From positions 1-64,000 of the forward strand of contig NZ_CP041188.1 in assembly GCF_006517235.1 (NCBI RefSeq): a stretch of 64,000 nt of DNA. Reading direction: 5' to 3'. This stretch comes from Pseudarthrobacter sp. NIBRBAC000502772. GTDB taxonomy: Bacteria > Actinomycetota > Actinomycetes > Actinomycetales > Micrococcaceae. Positions 8,928 through 20,410 of this stretch are shown here, piece by piece (the first letter of the stretch is position 1; the number at the start of each line of letters is the position of its first letter). The notes under the pieces are model-generated. The model saw nothing but the letters and a program-made list of their open reading frames with translations, did no database searches and had not been told where the DNA came from. Made by a program: the position numbers and the translations under genes.

Positions 8928-8961
8928 TTCATATGCGATTTTCACGAGGAGGTGATGTCCA

Positions 8962-9441
8962 GTGGCGACTCCTGAAGAAGTGCCGACTACTGAAAATCGG
9001 TCTGATCTGCTGGCGAAGTTTGGCTTGGACGGACAGAACAAGGCGACCATGGGTCGAGTGTTGGGGACCGGCTCCATCGCTGAGGCGACCGAACGTGCTG
9101 ACGGCACGATGGAGGCGACGATCCGGATCAAGGAAGACGAGTGCTGCTGGGAACCAGCGATCCTGGTCCTGCCGCACGGCGGTGAACTTGAACTGACGGT
9201 CATTAACGATGACACGAACACGCACGCCTGCCTGTTGCCCAATAATGGCGGCCCGAAGTTCCTCGGGTTGCTGAACCACTCGAAGGGCCGGGCGACGATC
9301 AACCTGGATGGCCCGGGTTACTACTGGTACAGCTCACCGGCAGGCAACGACGAGGGCCGCGGTCTGACCGCCGCAATCGTTGTGAAGGGCGAAGTGCCCC
9401 CAGAAGCCCGGCTGGATCGACCCAACCAGCCCCGCCCATAG
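8962..9441 (+). CDS. PQQ-associated cupredoxin-like protein, copy 1
   Basis: 159 residues, GTG start after a near-perfect AGGAGGTGA ribosome site. It is the same protein as at 26716-27216, apart from a shorter N-terminus (one EEVPT unit instead of two). It resembles the protein annotated beside PQQ dehydrogenases in mycobacteria (MSMEG_3727 family, from memory). The fold looks like a cupredoxin sandwich (ELELTVINDDTNTHACLLP, then GPGYYWYSSPAGND), but the Cys and Met expected for type 1 copper in the last loop are absent. In this copy the downstream dehydrogenase is deleted, so it is an orphan. Confidence 0.75.
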   Translation: MATPEEVPTTENRSDLLAKFGLDGQNKATMGRVLGTGSIAEATERADGTMEATIRIKEDECCWEPAILVLPHGGELELTVINDDTNTHACLLPNNGGPKFLGLLNHSKGRATINLDGPGYYWYSSPAGNDEGRGLTAAIVVKGEVPPEARLDRPNQPRP

Positions 9442-9448
9442 AAGACGC

Positions 9449-9558
9449 GTACGTCGTCGTCCCAGGTCGGCTGGGGTGGATGGCTCGAAGGCATCATCCC
9501 CGCAATGAGCGCCGCGGGCCACGGTAGCGCGTTGATCGCCTTCGCCCTGCCCAGCTGA
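9449..9558 (+). pseudogene. 3' fragment of PQQ alcohol dehydrogenase
   Basis: The sequence encoding the enzyme's last 36 or so residues (VGWGGWLEGIIPAMSAAG and following) is present directly after the PQQ-associated gene, with a one-base difference near 9468 that shifts the frame. The join lies seven bases after the TAG stop of the upstream gene. Everything from the start codon to about residue 525 is missing compared with 25015-26700. Confidence 0.85.
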
Positions 9559-9602
9559 TTCCAACCCAAATACCCATCCAGAGACCGAAAGGAAAAAAGA
9601 CC

Positions 9603-12090
<2,488 letters not shown>

Positions 12091-12641
12091 CGATGATCCC
12101 AGCTGCCGGATTATGCGGTTTAGTTAGCTACTCTGCCATCTAAACCTCCATTCAGGGTTTGGGCTTCTAGCGGTCCTGGAGGTCAGGTCTTTGGCGTTTA
12201 TCTTGAGTTTTGTCCGGAGTGTGGTCGAAATTAGCCACTCCACAACTCGCAGGCAATGGCCTGACCCCCAAGGAAACGTTAGGAGATCGGCCGCGTCAGG
12301 GCTTTCCGTTTCGATAACGAAATGGTGAAGCTACGCCGCTCTGAGACCCAGTCTCTCGTAATCGCACCACTGGTCACGCATGTCCTGTCCATGGACCATG
12401 GCTTGGACACCTTTCCGGCAGCCAAGGATTCGGCCACGAGTGGCATGGCCGTCCTGAGATTCTCGGACGCCTGAATCAAGAAGAACGCCCAGCGATCGCC
12501 TCAACCGGCCCTATCGGCAAATATCGTAAACCAACGGCTAGATTCCTGCGTAGACCGGCAACAGGACCTGCGGTTTCACGCGCTTAGTACAACCTCCAGC
12601 TGCGCTCCTTCGGACTGTCCACCTGCGGCTGGAACGTCCAC
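12091..12641. other. Gene-free stretch
   Basis: No convincing gene. Several short frames exist on both strands but none has both a ribosome site and a recognisable motif. The segment may be eroded transposon DNA, judging by the neighbourhood, but I cannot assign it. Confidence 0.4.
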
Positions 12642-12760
12642 CAATCCTAAAGTGCAGTCAGAACCATCAGAAAACAGTGTTACCGCTGCCTGCTCGTTTC
12701 GGGATCATGGAACCGGAAAGCATCTGTTCGGCCGCTACTGGGCCGATGACCGCTCACGGA
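12642..12760 (+). promoter_or_regulatory. RuMP leader module, copy 1 (upstream of aquaporin)
   Basis: Contains CAATCCTAAAGTGCAG, then CAGAAAACAGTGTTAC and GGCCGATGACC in the same order and spacing as upstream of phi (43068-43200) and tkt (36725-36858). The dyad part is weak here compared with gap and tkt. It lies about 90 bp before the aquaporin start. Confidence 0.75.
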
Positions 12761-12849
12761 GCAGCCGGCCGGAATCTCAACGAACAGTGCCGGCCCAACA
12801 GCCCTTCAACTCACGAAGGGCTGACAACAGAAAATCAGAGGAGTCAAAG

Positions 12850-13599
12850 ATGTCTCTTGGAATTGTTTTCCTTTCCGAAGTATTCGGAACCGCGATGCTC
12901 ACCCTGCTGGGCTGCGGTGTCGTGGCCAACGTTGCTCTGAAGGGCACAAAAGGCAACAGCGGCGGGTTCCTGATGGTGACCTGGGGATGGGGCATCGCCG
13001 TCTTCGCGGGTGTTTATGTTGCCGCCAAATCCGGCGCCCACCTCAATCCCGCCGTCACGCTGGGCCTGCTGGTAAACGGCAAGGGCGAATACGCCCCGGA
13101 CGTCAAGGTCGATGTCGCCTCGACGCTGACCTACTTCGGCGGTGAACTGACCGGAGCATTCCTGGGTGCGGTCATTTGCTGGGCCGCGTACAAGCAGCAC
13201 TACGATGCCGAGCCCGTGGCAGCCAACAAGCTCGCGACGTTCTCCACTGGCCCGGCCATCCGGTCCACCACCTGGAACCTCGTCACGGAGATCATCGGCA
13301 CCTTCGTGCTGGTATTCGTCATCCTGACCTTTGGCGGGACGCCCTCGGGTCTGGGACCGCTGGCGGTCGCCCTGCTCGTGGTGGGCATCGGTGTATCACT
13401 GGGCGGACCGACGGGCTATGCCATCAACCCGGCCCGTGACCTCGGGCCGCGCATCGCACACGCAATCCTGCCCATCAAGGGCAAGGGTTCCAGCGACTGG
13501 AGCTACTCCTGGATCCCTGTTGTCGGCCCCCTAATCGGCGGAACACTGGCCGGAGCCGTCGCCGCTGTGGTCCCGATCATCGCCGCAGCAGCCTCCTGA
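12850..13599 (+). CDS. MIP-family channel (aquaglyceroporin type)
   Basis: 249 residues, six membrane segments and both half-helix motifs: HLNPAVT at 64-70 and AINPARDLGPR at 191-201. The Asp after the second NPAR is the mark of glycerol-conducting members. The start at 12850 follows AGAGGAG; an in-frame extension to 12652 is rejected because it reads through the leader module. A role in uptake of small alcohols or glycerol fits its place between the RuMP leader and hps1, but the substrate is inference. Confidence 0.88.
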   Translation: MSLGIVFLSEVFGTAMLTLLGCGVVANVALKGTKGNSGGFLMVTWGWGIAVFAGVYVAAKSGAHLNPAVTLGLLVNGKGEYAPDVKVDVASTLTYFGGELTGAFLGAVICWAAYKQHYDAEPVAANKLATFSTGPAIRSTTWNLVTEIIGTFVLVFVILTFGGTPSGLGPLAVALLVVGIGVSLGGPTGYAINPARDLGPRIAHAILPIKGKGSSDWSYSWIPVVGPLIGGTLAGAVAAVVPIIAAAAS

Positions 13600-13637
13600 T
13601 CGCCCAAGCCCAGATAGATGCACAAGCCCAGCCCTTA

Positions 13638-13679
13638 GACAACAGACAGTTCTGACTCAGGTACGCCAACTTCGAATAA
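13638..13679 (+). pseudogene. 3' scrap of phi (6-phospho-3-hexuloisomerase)
   Basis: The last codons read RQF-stop-LRYANFE-stop, matching EQLWLRHANLE at the end of the intact phi gene; the Trp codon has become TGA. The 50 bp that follow, up to the hps start, also match the phi-hps spacer at 42422-42476. This shows that hps1 once sat behind a phi gene. Confidence 0.7.
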
Positions 13680-13728
13680 CCGGGGCCTTAATTTTCCGCA
13701 TCCGTTCCCTACAGAAAGAGACAACATC

Positions 13729-14367
13729 ATGAAACTCCAAGTCGCTATTGACCTCCTGACCACCGAAGCCGCCCTCGAACTGGCTGGCAAGGTCGCCGAA
13801 TACGTGGACATCATCGAACTCGGCACCCCCTTGATCAAGGCCGAAGGCCTCTCCGTCGTCACCGCGGTCAAAAAAGCACACCCGGACAAGATTGTCTTCG
13901 CAGATCTGAAGACCATGGACGCCGGCGAACTTGAAGCCGACATCGCCTTCAACGCCGGCGCCGACCTGGTCACCGTGCTCGGCGTCGCCGACGACTCCAC
14001 CATCGCCGGTGCTGTCAAAGCAGCCAAGGCCCACAACAAGGGCGTCGTCGTTGACCTCATCGGCGTGGCAGACAAGATCACCCGCGCCCAGGAAGTCCGC
14101 GCCCTGGGTGCGAAGTTCGTCGAGATGCACGCCGGCCTGGACGAGCAGGCCCAGCCCGGTTACGACTTGAACGGGCTGCTCCGCGCTGGCGTAGAAGCCC
14201 GCGTTCCGTTCTCCGTCGCAGGCGGCGTGAAGCCGAGCACCATCGACGCTGTCCAGCAGGCCGGCGCCGATGTCGCCGTCGTCGGCGGCGCCATCTACGG
14301 GGCAGCCGACCCGGCCCTGGTAGCCAAGGAACTCCGTGGCGCAATCATGTGGCGCCCCGCACCCTAG
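13729..14367 (+). CDS. hxlA: 3-hexulose-6-phosphate synthase, copy 1
   Basis: 212 residues of the OMP-decarboxylase superfamily barrel. The active-site motif is ADLKTMDAGE (D-x-K-x-x-D) near residue 61, with EMHAGLDEQ and FSVAGGVKPS phosphate-binding strands. It condenses formaldehyde with ribulose-5-phosphate. It is very similar to the copy at 41798-42421; differences include Leu for Met before the catalytic Lys and a different C-terminus (IMWRPAP). It probably shares a transcript with the aquaporin gene. Confidence 0.92.
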   Translation: MKLQVAIDLLTTEAALELAGKVAEYVDIIELGTPLIKAEGLSVVTAVKKAHPDKIVFADLKTMDAGELEADIAFNAGADLVTVLGVADDSTIAGAVKAAKAHNKGVVVDLIGVADKITRAQEVRALGAKFVEMHAGLDEQAQPGYDLNGLLRAGVEARVPFSVAGGVKPSTIDAVQQAGADVAVVGGAIYGAADPALVAKELRGAIMWRPAP

Positions 14368-15114
14368 AGCGGCGGGAGACGCCGCGTCCGGGTCCTGTCA
14401 CCGCACCTCAAAGGGATACAGAATTACTTCGCGGGTGGATCCGGTCCGGGCGATCGAGGTCGCCTCTGCAGGCGCCATGTCCTGGCAGTTTTCCGTCAAT
14501 GACCCTGAACGGCGCGAGCACCTGACCCCTACGGATCATCGCAATCTCTTCTTCGCGTTGGCACTGTTCGTCTCCGTGGACTCCGTCAGGTCGCTGACCG
14601 GAAACGGCGAAGCACAACATTCCCTCCGGGCATCATTCCCGCCGCCCTGAGTCTGGCAATCATGCCCGTGCTGCCTCGGTAAGCCGGCCTGGCCGCACTG
14701 GGGCATTTAGACGTTCCGGTCCAAATGTTCCACATTAGATCTCCAGCAGATACGGGCGGGACCGGATTTACCGGGCGCCTACGATCACGGCAGACGGGGC
14801 CACATCTTTCCCGACGGAGCGCCGCTACGTCACGCCCGGCGGTTATGCGGGTGGGCCGACGGTCCATCAAGTGATGAAAGCCCTCACGAATCATGGCCTC
14901 TGAACTTACCGCCAGTGTTTTCTGTTGCCTGCGGACGAAGCAGCGCAAGAAACTCCTTGGCCTCGTCCCGAACCTGCCTATTCTGGCCGAAAGCGCGGCC
15001 TGTTTGTCGCCTCTGAGTCAGTCAGCACCATCCTGAGCCACGGCACTGCACGTCGAACCTACTGCCCGGGTGCAGATGACTTCGATCAGACCCGACTCGG
15101 ATACATGTACGTGC
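14368..15114. other. Gene-free stretch after hps1
   Basis: I see no supported gene. Frames on both strands lack recognisable motifs and good ribosome sites. The interval ends at the dyad upstream of the ChrB-like gene. Confidence 0.4.
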
Positions 15115-15128
15115 GTAACAGGTGTTAC
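15115..15128. promoter_or_regulatory. GTAAC-N4-GTTAC dyad
   Basis: A perfect 5-bp dyad 25 bp upstream of the ChrB-like start, a size and placement typical of TetR- or GntR-type operators. No matching regulator gene is adjacent. Confidence 0.4.
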
Positions 15129-15153
15129 ATCCACTTGCGGATATGGTTATGCC

Positions 15154-15720
15154 ATGAACTGGTTGCTCCTGATTGTCCGTTTGCCTCCCGGGGAGTCGTC
15201 CCGGACGAGGGTTGCTGTGTGGCGGGAACTGCGCAAGTTCGGTGCCGCACCGGTGTCATCCGGTGTATGGACAGTGCCTGAAACGCCGTATTTTTCCTCG
15301 GCTGTTCAGAAGGTCGTGGAGTTGGCGGCCCGCGGTTCCGGGGAGGTGCTCGTTCTACCCACGCCCGGAGCCGAAGACCACGCAGCAGATCCGCTTCGTT
15401 CCGCTTTCCGCAATCAGCGCCTGGACGAATGGCAAGAGTTCTCCCGTGACTGTAAGGCCTTCGAAGAAGAAATCGCCAAGGAGACACGGAACAGGAAATT
15501 CACCCTCGCCGAGCTGGAGGAGAAAGAGCAGAGCATGGAGCGGCTGCGCCGTTGGTTCCGGGATCTGAAGAGCCGCGACGTTCTTGAACTCGCAGAAGCC
15601 GATGCCGCTGAAGACCTTCTGCGCCAATGCGCTGTCCTCTTTGATGAATACGCCGAGCGCGTCTATTCCGCGCTGCACGCCCCGGCCGGCCCGCTTCTTA
15701 GTCCAGGGAACGGAGAGTAG
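15154..15720 (+). CDS. ChrB N-terminal domain-like protein
   Basis: 188 residues. The N-terminus (WLLLIVRLPPGESSRTRVAVWRELRKFGA followed by GVWTVP) is the winged-helix-like ChrB N-domain found in chromate-resistance regulators; the rest is a charged helical region (FEEEIAKETRNRKFTLAELEEKE). The ChrB C-domain and a chromate transporter are absent here. The stop is 4 bp before the next start, so the two genes form a pair. A role in chromate resistance is uncertain in this context. Confidence 0.7.
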   Translation: MNWLLLIVRLPPGESSRTRVAVWRELRKFGAAPVSSGVWTVPETPYFSSAVQKVVELAARGSGEVLVLPTPGAEDHAADPLRSAFRNQRLDEWQEFSRDCKAFEEEIAKETRNRKFTLAELEEKEQSMERLRRWFRDLKSRDVLELAEADAAEDLLRQCAVLFDEYAERVYSALHAPAGPLLSPGNGE

Positions 15721-15724
15721 GACC

Positions 15725-16162
15725 GTGGACTGGTGGGAGACTCTGCCGGCTATCCTGGCCGGAGTGGCAGCGGTATATGTTGTCTTGTTGGCTGGGCTGT
15801 GGGTTTATGCCCGCCGTCACCCGGAAACCGTGGCGATGAAGGACGCGTTGCGTCTACTACCGGACCTGCTGCGCGTGATCCGGAGGCTTACGACCGACAA
15901 AACTGTTTCGCCCGGCGTGCGGGTCAAACTAATACTGCTGCTCGCCTACCTGCTCTCACCGTTGGACTTCGTCCCGGATTTCCTCCCCGTGATCGGCTAC
16001 GCCGACGACGTAATCATCGTCGTCATTGTCCTGCGCTCCGCCATCCGTTCCGCAGGGCCTGAACCGCTCCGTCGGCACTGGCCCGGCACCCCAGCCGGCC
16101 TGCTGATCATCGAACGGCTTGCCGGGATCAGTCAGTCCGGCGACAAATCCCGACACCCGTAA
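15725..16162 (+). CDS. YkvA/DUF1232 family membrane protein
   Basis: 145 residues with GTG start. One N-terminal membrane segment (LAGVAAVYVVLLAGLWVY) is followed by the DUF1232 core, LLLAYLLSPLDFVPDFLPVIGYADDVIIVVIVL, which is highly diagnostic. The biochemical role of the family is unknown. It is tightly linked to the ChrB-like gene. Confidence 0.78.
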   Translation: MDWWETLPAILAGVAAVYVVLLAGLWVYARRHPETVAMKDALRLLPDLLRVIRRLTTDKTVSPGVRVKLILLLAYLLSPLDFVPDFLPVIGYADDVIIVVIVLRSAIRSAGPEPLRRHWPGTPAGLLIIERLAGISQSGDKSRHP

Positions 16163-16309
16163 GGGTAGGTCCCGAATCAGACAAGACAGGCTGACAGGGC
16201 CGGATGCGACCTCGCGTATCGTCTCTACAGGCGGCCTTCAACAAGGAGCCCAACAGTGCGATCGATTCAGCGTCGCTGCTTTCTTATTTCACGACGGTGG
16301 GCGTCCGCC

Positions 16310-16690
16310 CGGCGGCTGGAGCAGTGCTTACACATATCGGCATAGGGACAAGCCTCTTTTGGGCAGGTGCTCGAAGGCAGTAGCCGCCAGCCCACGGGCT
16401 TTGACCGTGGGTGCTTCCCGGCCAACTGCGTTCGTTATGTCCACCAGCAGCAGCGTTGTGCGGCCAGCGTTCAGGAGTCCGGTGTTCACCGGCCCGAGGT
16501 GCGCCCTTGGCGAGGTCGACGGCGCGTTCGCATTCGGTGCGGACGGTGCTATCGACGAGCTTCCTGCAGCGGAGGCTCATCTTGGGCGGAAACGTGACCA
16601 AGCAGCGTCATGAGCGCTTGCAATGACGCGTCCGCGATGACCAGATCCGTGGCATAGGTGCGGCGGAGTGATGCAAGTGATTTACCCAGC
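16310..16690 (-). pseudogene. Tyrosine recombinase (integrase) C-terminal remnant
   Basis: Two frames join to give LRRTYATDLVIADASLQALMTLLGHVSAQ and then MSLRCRKLVDSTVRTECERAVDLAKG. The first holds the catalytic H/L-x-x-R region and the LGH box; the active-site Tyr region is altered (RCRK where RYGK is usual). A further eroded tail (YCLRAPAQK) resembles the Cys-containing end of actinobacterial integrases. Catalytic domains are incomplete, so it is inactive. Confidence 0.7.
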
Positions 16691-16963
16691 CCCGCGGCTG
16701 GGGCAGGGGACGGCGCGTGCGCCGATACCTTAACTACTTCAGCGAGCGTTGGGATTGCTGGACCAAGACAAAATGCCCAAATAATAAGTGTACGAACCAT
16801 AGACCTCGGCGGACCGGTGTGCCTACACTGGCCGGACCCTCAACGCCAGGACGCTGTCCGCCGCTGATCAGGACAGATCCCCGCCCTTGTAGGGGTGCAT
16901 CGGAACACGCCAGTTTCACGACGGCTCCCGAGAGCTGTGCCGTGAGGACAAGAGGAGAGCAGG
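16691..16963. other. Intergenic region before fdhA
   Basis: No gene. It should contain the fdhA promoter. A CCCC-N9-GGGG arrangement lies near 16878-16895 (CCCCGCCCTTGTAGGGG), but it does not match the RuMP leader dyad and is not convincing alone. Confidence 0.35.
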
Positions 16964-18175
16964 ATGACAGGGAACAAAGCCGTTGCCTACAAGGCGCCCG
17001 GCAAGGTTGAGCTGATCGATATCGACTACCCGAGTTTTGAACTCAAGGACGGGCCGGGCGTCAATCCGGCGAACGTGGGGCGCTCAGTACTTCATGGTGC
17101 CATCATCAAGACCGTGGCCACCAATATCTGCGGCTCGGACCAGCACATGGTCCGGGGGCGCACCACGGCGCCGCCGGACCTGGTGCTGGGACACGAGATC
17201 ACCGGCGAGGTGGTGGAGGTGGGCCCCGGAGTTGAATTCATCAAGGTGGGGGACATCTGTTCGGTGCCTTTCAATATCGCTTGCGGCCGGTGCCGGAATT
17301 GTAAGGAACGCAAGACCGGCATCTGCCTGAACGTGAATCCGGACCGCCCCGGCAGTGCCTATGGATATGTGGACATGGGCGGCTGGGTGGGCGGCCAGGC
17401 CAACTACGTCCTGGTGCCGTACGCGGACTGGAACCTGCTGAAGTTCCCGGACAAGGACCAGGCCCTCGAAAAGATTCTGGATCTCGCCATGCTCTCGGAC
17501 ATTTTCCCTACGGGATTCCATGGTGCCGTGACAGCGGGAGTCGGGGTGGGGTCCACGGTGTATGTGGCCGGTGCCGGACCTGTGGGCCTTGCAGCGGCCA
17601 CCAGTGCGCAGTTGCTGGGCGCCGCCGTCGTAATCGTCGGTGACCTGAACACGGAACGGCTGGCCCAGGCGCGGAGCTTCGGGTGTGAAACCGTGGACCT
17701 GAGCCAGGGCGGGCCAGCGGAGCAGATCGAACAGATCCTGGGCGTGCCGGAGGTGGACTGCGGCGTTGACGCCGTGGGTTTCGAAGCCCGCGGCCACGGG
17801 CACGATGCCAAGGAGGCCCCGGCAACGGTCCTGAACTCGCTCATGGAGCTGACCGCCGCGGGAGGCGCCCTGGGTATCCCGGGGCTGTATGTCACAGGTG
17901 ATCCGGGCGGTGTGGATGAGGCTGCCAAGAAAGGTGCGCTGAGCCTGAGCCTGGGTACGGGCTGGGCAAAGTCACTGAGCTTCACCACGGGCCAGTGCCC
18001 GGTGATGAAGTACAACCGGTCGCTGATGATGGCCATCCTGCATGACAGGGTTAGTATCGCGAAGAACGTGAACGCCAAGGCAATCACACTTGAAGATGCA
18101 CCCAAAGGCTACGCGGAGTTCGACGCCGGGGCGGCCACCAAGTACGTTCTCAACCCGAACGGATATCTGAGCTGA
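16964..18175 (+). CDS. fdhA: Formaldehyde dehydrogenase, glutathione-independent
   Basis: 403 residues, a long zinc alcohol dehydrogenase of the Pseudomonas putida FdhA type. Catalytic zinc ligands are Cys56 (NICGSDQH) and His77 (LGHEITGE); structural zinc Cys are 107, 110, 113 and 121 (CGRCRNCKERKTGIC). The NAD fold carries VYVAGAGPVGLAAA and the dinucleotide Asp in VGDLNTERL. This type oxidises formaldehyde to formate with tightly bound NAD and without a thiol cofactor. It starts after a strong GAGGAG site. In this island it may replace the mycothiol-dependent enzyme, of which only a scrap remains at 39.2 kb. Confidence 0.92.
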   Translation: MTGNKAVAYKAPGKVELIDIDYPSFELKDGPGVNPANVGRSVLHGAIIKTVATNICGSDQHMVRGRTTAPPDLVLGHEITGEVVEVGPGVEFIKVGDICSVPFNIACGRCRNCKERKTGICLNVNPDRPGSAYGYVDMGGWVGGQANYVLVPYADWNLLKFPDKDQALEKILDLAMLSDIFPTGFHGAVTAGVGVGSTVYVAGAGPVGLAAATSAQLLGAAVVIVGDLNTERLAQARSFGCETVDLSQGGPAEQIEQILGVPEVDCGVDAVGFEARGHGHDAKEAPATVLNSLMELTAAGGALGIPGLYVTGDPGGVDEAAKKGALSLSLGTGWAKSLSFTTGQCPVMKYNRSLMMAILHDRVSIAKNVNAKAITLEDAPKGYAEFDAGAATKYVLNPNGYLS

Positions 18176-19009
18176 GTTCTTGACTGGCTTACTTATGACG
18201 TTCAGAGGAGGGAATGGCGGGCGGTCCTTCCGTCCTCCGACGTTTAAGGTGCGCCAGTCCAGGCAGGCATTCGCGGAAATACTTGAGAGGGAGGGGGTAG
18301 GCCTTAGGACAATCCGGCAAATAAAGTACCGATCTCACTTTTAGCCATACCCGGAGGAGGAGATCTGAAGTACTCGTTGCCGGCGATGTGATCGGCCAAG
18401 CGACGTACAAGACATTCGACGGCGGTAGCCCTCAGCAGCGGATTTCGACCACACGGTGATCAACCAGGAATACGGCGGCCAAGGGCTTGCGGGCAAGCGC
18501 GCGTCCGGTCGCCCTGGCCCAAACGGTTGGAGTGCGGCTCACCACCGCACGTGCGGGTTACAAACCCTTTCAGGGTTGATTTCCGGCAGTTTTGATGCAT
18601 GGCAGCAAGACAAGGAAAATTTCTGGTACCCCACGCGATCGGCGTTCTTATAGGCGAGGGTTTTCTTTTCGTCACAGCCTGCGGCTTGGCCATCGTTAGC
18701 TCCTTTAAAACGGGCATAGCCTGCATCCGCCGCCAATGCGGTGAATCATCCGCTACGGCAAGGTTTTTAACTGCGGCAACGTATTCGGGTACGCGGAGGT
18801 TATTCTCTGAATCAACGCGCTTTCCTTGCCAGAAGTGTTGCCATGCAATAAAGTCGATTAGTACTCCAACGCGTTCGGGGACGCACCGCGGGAGGTCCCA
18901 CATGTGCTCCGCCCGGAGCTGGGAAGCAATCTGGACCGGCGATTCCCTCGCGCTGGCTGGTGTCGCGACAGACCGTGCGAATTGATGAGTAGACGTAAGG
19001 CGGTACCCA
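18176..19009. other. Eroded region with acetyltransferase scrap
   Basis: Around 18380-18520 (+) short frames read VIGQATYKTFDGG and TVINQEYGGQGLAGK, the signature of small YjdJ-type GNAT proteins, but frameshifted and truncated. On the other strand a 77-codon frame (18460-18693) starts at an ATG with a good AAAGGAG site but shows no known motif and a more protein-like sequence continues in a different frame, so I treat it as decayed. The last 100 bp should contain the promoter of the regulator gene. Confidence 0.5.
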
Positions 19010-20410
19010 ATGCCGGGTGACCAGCGACTTCAGCCGATTTCGCGCGACTCGAGCAAGACCGAGGTCTACGGGGCGTGGGAACGTTTCGTCCAGGGCGAGG
19101 ACGATGTCTACGGCGTGCGGCCAGAAGTGGCGATCTCCTGGCAGCGGTCCCGGGATCAGTACCACATCGATCCGTTTCTGTCCGAGGCACCTAACGCCGT
19201 CTCACAGGAAACGCACTCCCTCGACCAAGATGTCGTCTTCGCGGAGCTGGGTTTCTGTGCTGCCGCTATGGCGCCCGAAGTGGCCAACGCCGGAGGCGTT
19301 GTGACCATCGCCGACGCTAACGGCAGGATCCTGACCGCCTGGGGCGACAAGAACACCCGTTCAATCGCCACCGCGGGCGGACTCGCGCCATGGTTCTCTT
19401 GGTCCGAGGGCGCTGTGGGCACGAACAGTATGGGCACCGCACTTCAAACCCGGAGCGCGGTGATGATCAAGCAATCGGAACACTGGCTCCAGGCCTTCCA
19501 CGACTGGTCCTGTGGGGCAATCGCGGTGCGGGACGTGGTGAGCAGGGAGCCGCTCGCCGTCCTGAACATCTCGTGTTGGCGCAGTGAGCTACCATTATCC
19601 GCGCGGAAATGGCTGGAGAATTCCGCCGCCCACACACAGAACAGCTTGCGCAAGCGCGCCCGCGACAGCGGCAACGAGCTGCTCGCCGCCTATACCCAAG
19701 CCCGGGGACGGTCGAACGAGCCACTCGTCGCCGTCGACACGGCAGGTGCGGTAGTGATTGCCGACGACACGGCGAGCGTCATCCTCGGCGTACCCGCCAA
19801 CACCCCCGCGCTTGACCCCGTGGTGCGCTGGACTCCACAGCTCCCGCCACTCATCCACGCCGCTCGCTATGCTACCAAGCGGGCGAACTCAGACCCGGGA
19901 TGGACCGGCTCGACGCAGATCTTCACCCCTCTCGCTGACGAACCATCAACGATCGGTATGTGCCCCGTCTTCCTTCAAGGCAATCTGATTGGACACCTGA
20001 TCTCTTTCGGCGCCTTCGCTGGCGAGCAGTTCCGGCAGGCAGAAACAGGCGGGGTCCTGCTGGGACAATCCCGTCGAATAGTCGCCCTCCGCGAGGAAAA
20101 CCGGATGGTGCTGCTGGGGACGTCAGAGGTCACAATGGCCGAATCGGACGGCAGCGAAGTGTGGCTGCTCACGGATGAAGGCAGGCTACAGGCTGCCTTA
20201 TCTGGCTTAGACAAACTCGAAAACGACCTGGCTGACACCGGTAGTTTCCTGCGGGTACACCGTCAGTATCTCGTCAACCTTAGCCGTATTCGGGAAGTCG
20301 AACGTCGAGAAAAGGGCGAACTGGTTCTGGTCATGGACAATCCCGAGAACACTCGGGTTCCAGTGTCCCGGCGGAACACTCAGGCTGTACGTCGTGCGCT
20401 GAGCATCTGA
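19010..20410 (+). CDS. GAF-domain regulator with LytTR DNA-binding domain
   Basis: 466 residues. Residues 20-200 resemble the AcoR/DhaR-type N-terminal module (AWERFVQGED, VRPEVAISWQRSR, then a GAF fold with VVTIADANGRIL, WSEGAVGTNSMGTAL and HWLQAFHDWSC). This module senses small carbonyl or alcohol compounds in AcoR proteins. Instead of a sigma-54 AAA domain the C-terminus is a LytTR domain (VWLLTDEGRL, FLRVHRQYLVNLSRIREVERREKGELVLVMDN). It is the only complete local regulator near the PQQ operon and faces it tail to tail. Control of alcohol oxidation is inference. Confidence 0.85.
   Translation: MPGDQRLQPISRDSSKTEVYGAWERFVQGEDDVYGVRPEVAISWQRSRDQYHIDPFLSEAPNAVSQETHSLDQDVVFAELGFCAAAMAPEVANAGGVVTIADANGRILTAWGDKNTRSIATAGGLAPWFSWSEGAVGTNSMGTALQTRSAVMIKQSEHWLQAFHDWSCGAIAVRDVVSREPLAVLNISCWRSELPLSARKWLENSAAHTQNSLRKRARDSGNELLAAYTQARGRSNEPLVAVDTAGAVVIADDTASVILGVPANTPALDPVVRWTPQLPPLIHAARYATKRANSDPGWTGSTQIFTPLADEPSTIGMCPVFLQGNLIGHLISFGAFAGEQFRQAETGGVLLGQSRRIVALREENRMVLLGTSEVTMAESDGSEVWLLTDEGRLQAALSGLDKLENDLADTGSFLRVHRQYLVNLSRIREVERREKGELVLVMDNPENTRVPVSRRNTQAVRRALSI

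Noticed and set aside
18460..18693. 77-codon minus-strand ORF with a good ribosome site
   Set aside because: No motif, overlaps an acetyltransferase scrap on the other strand, and a more protein-like reading continues in a different frame. Most likely decayed DNA.
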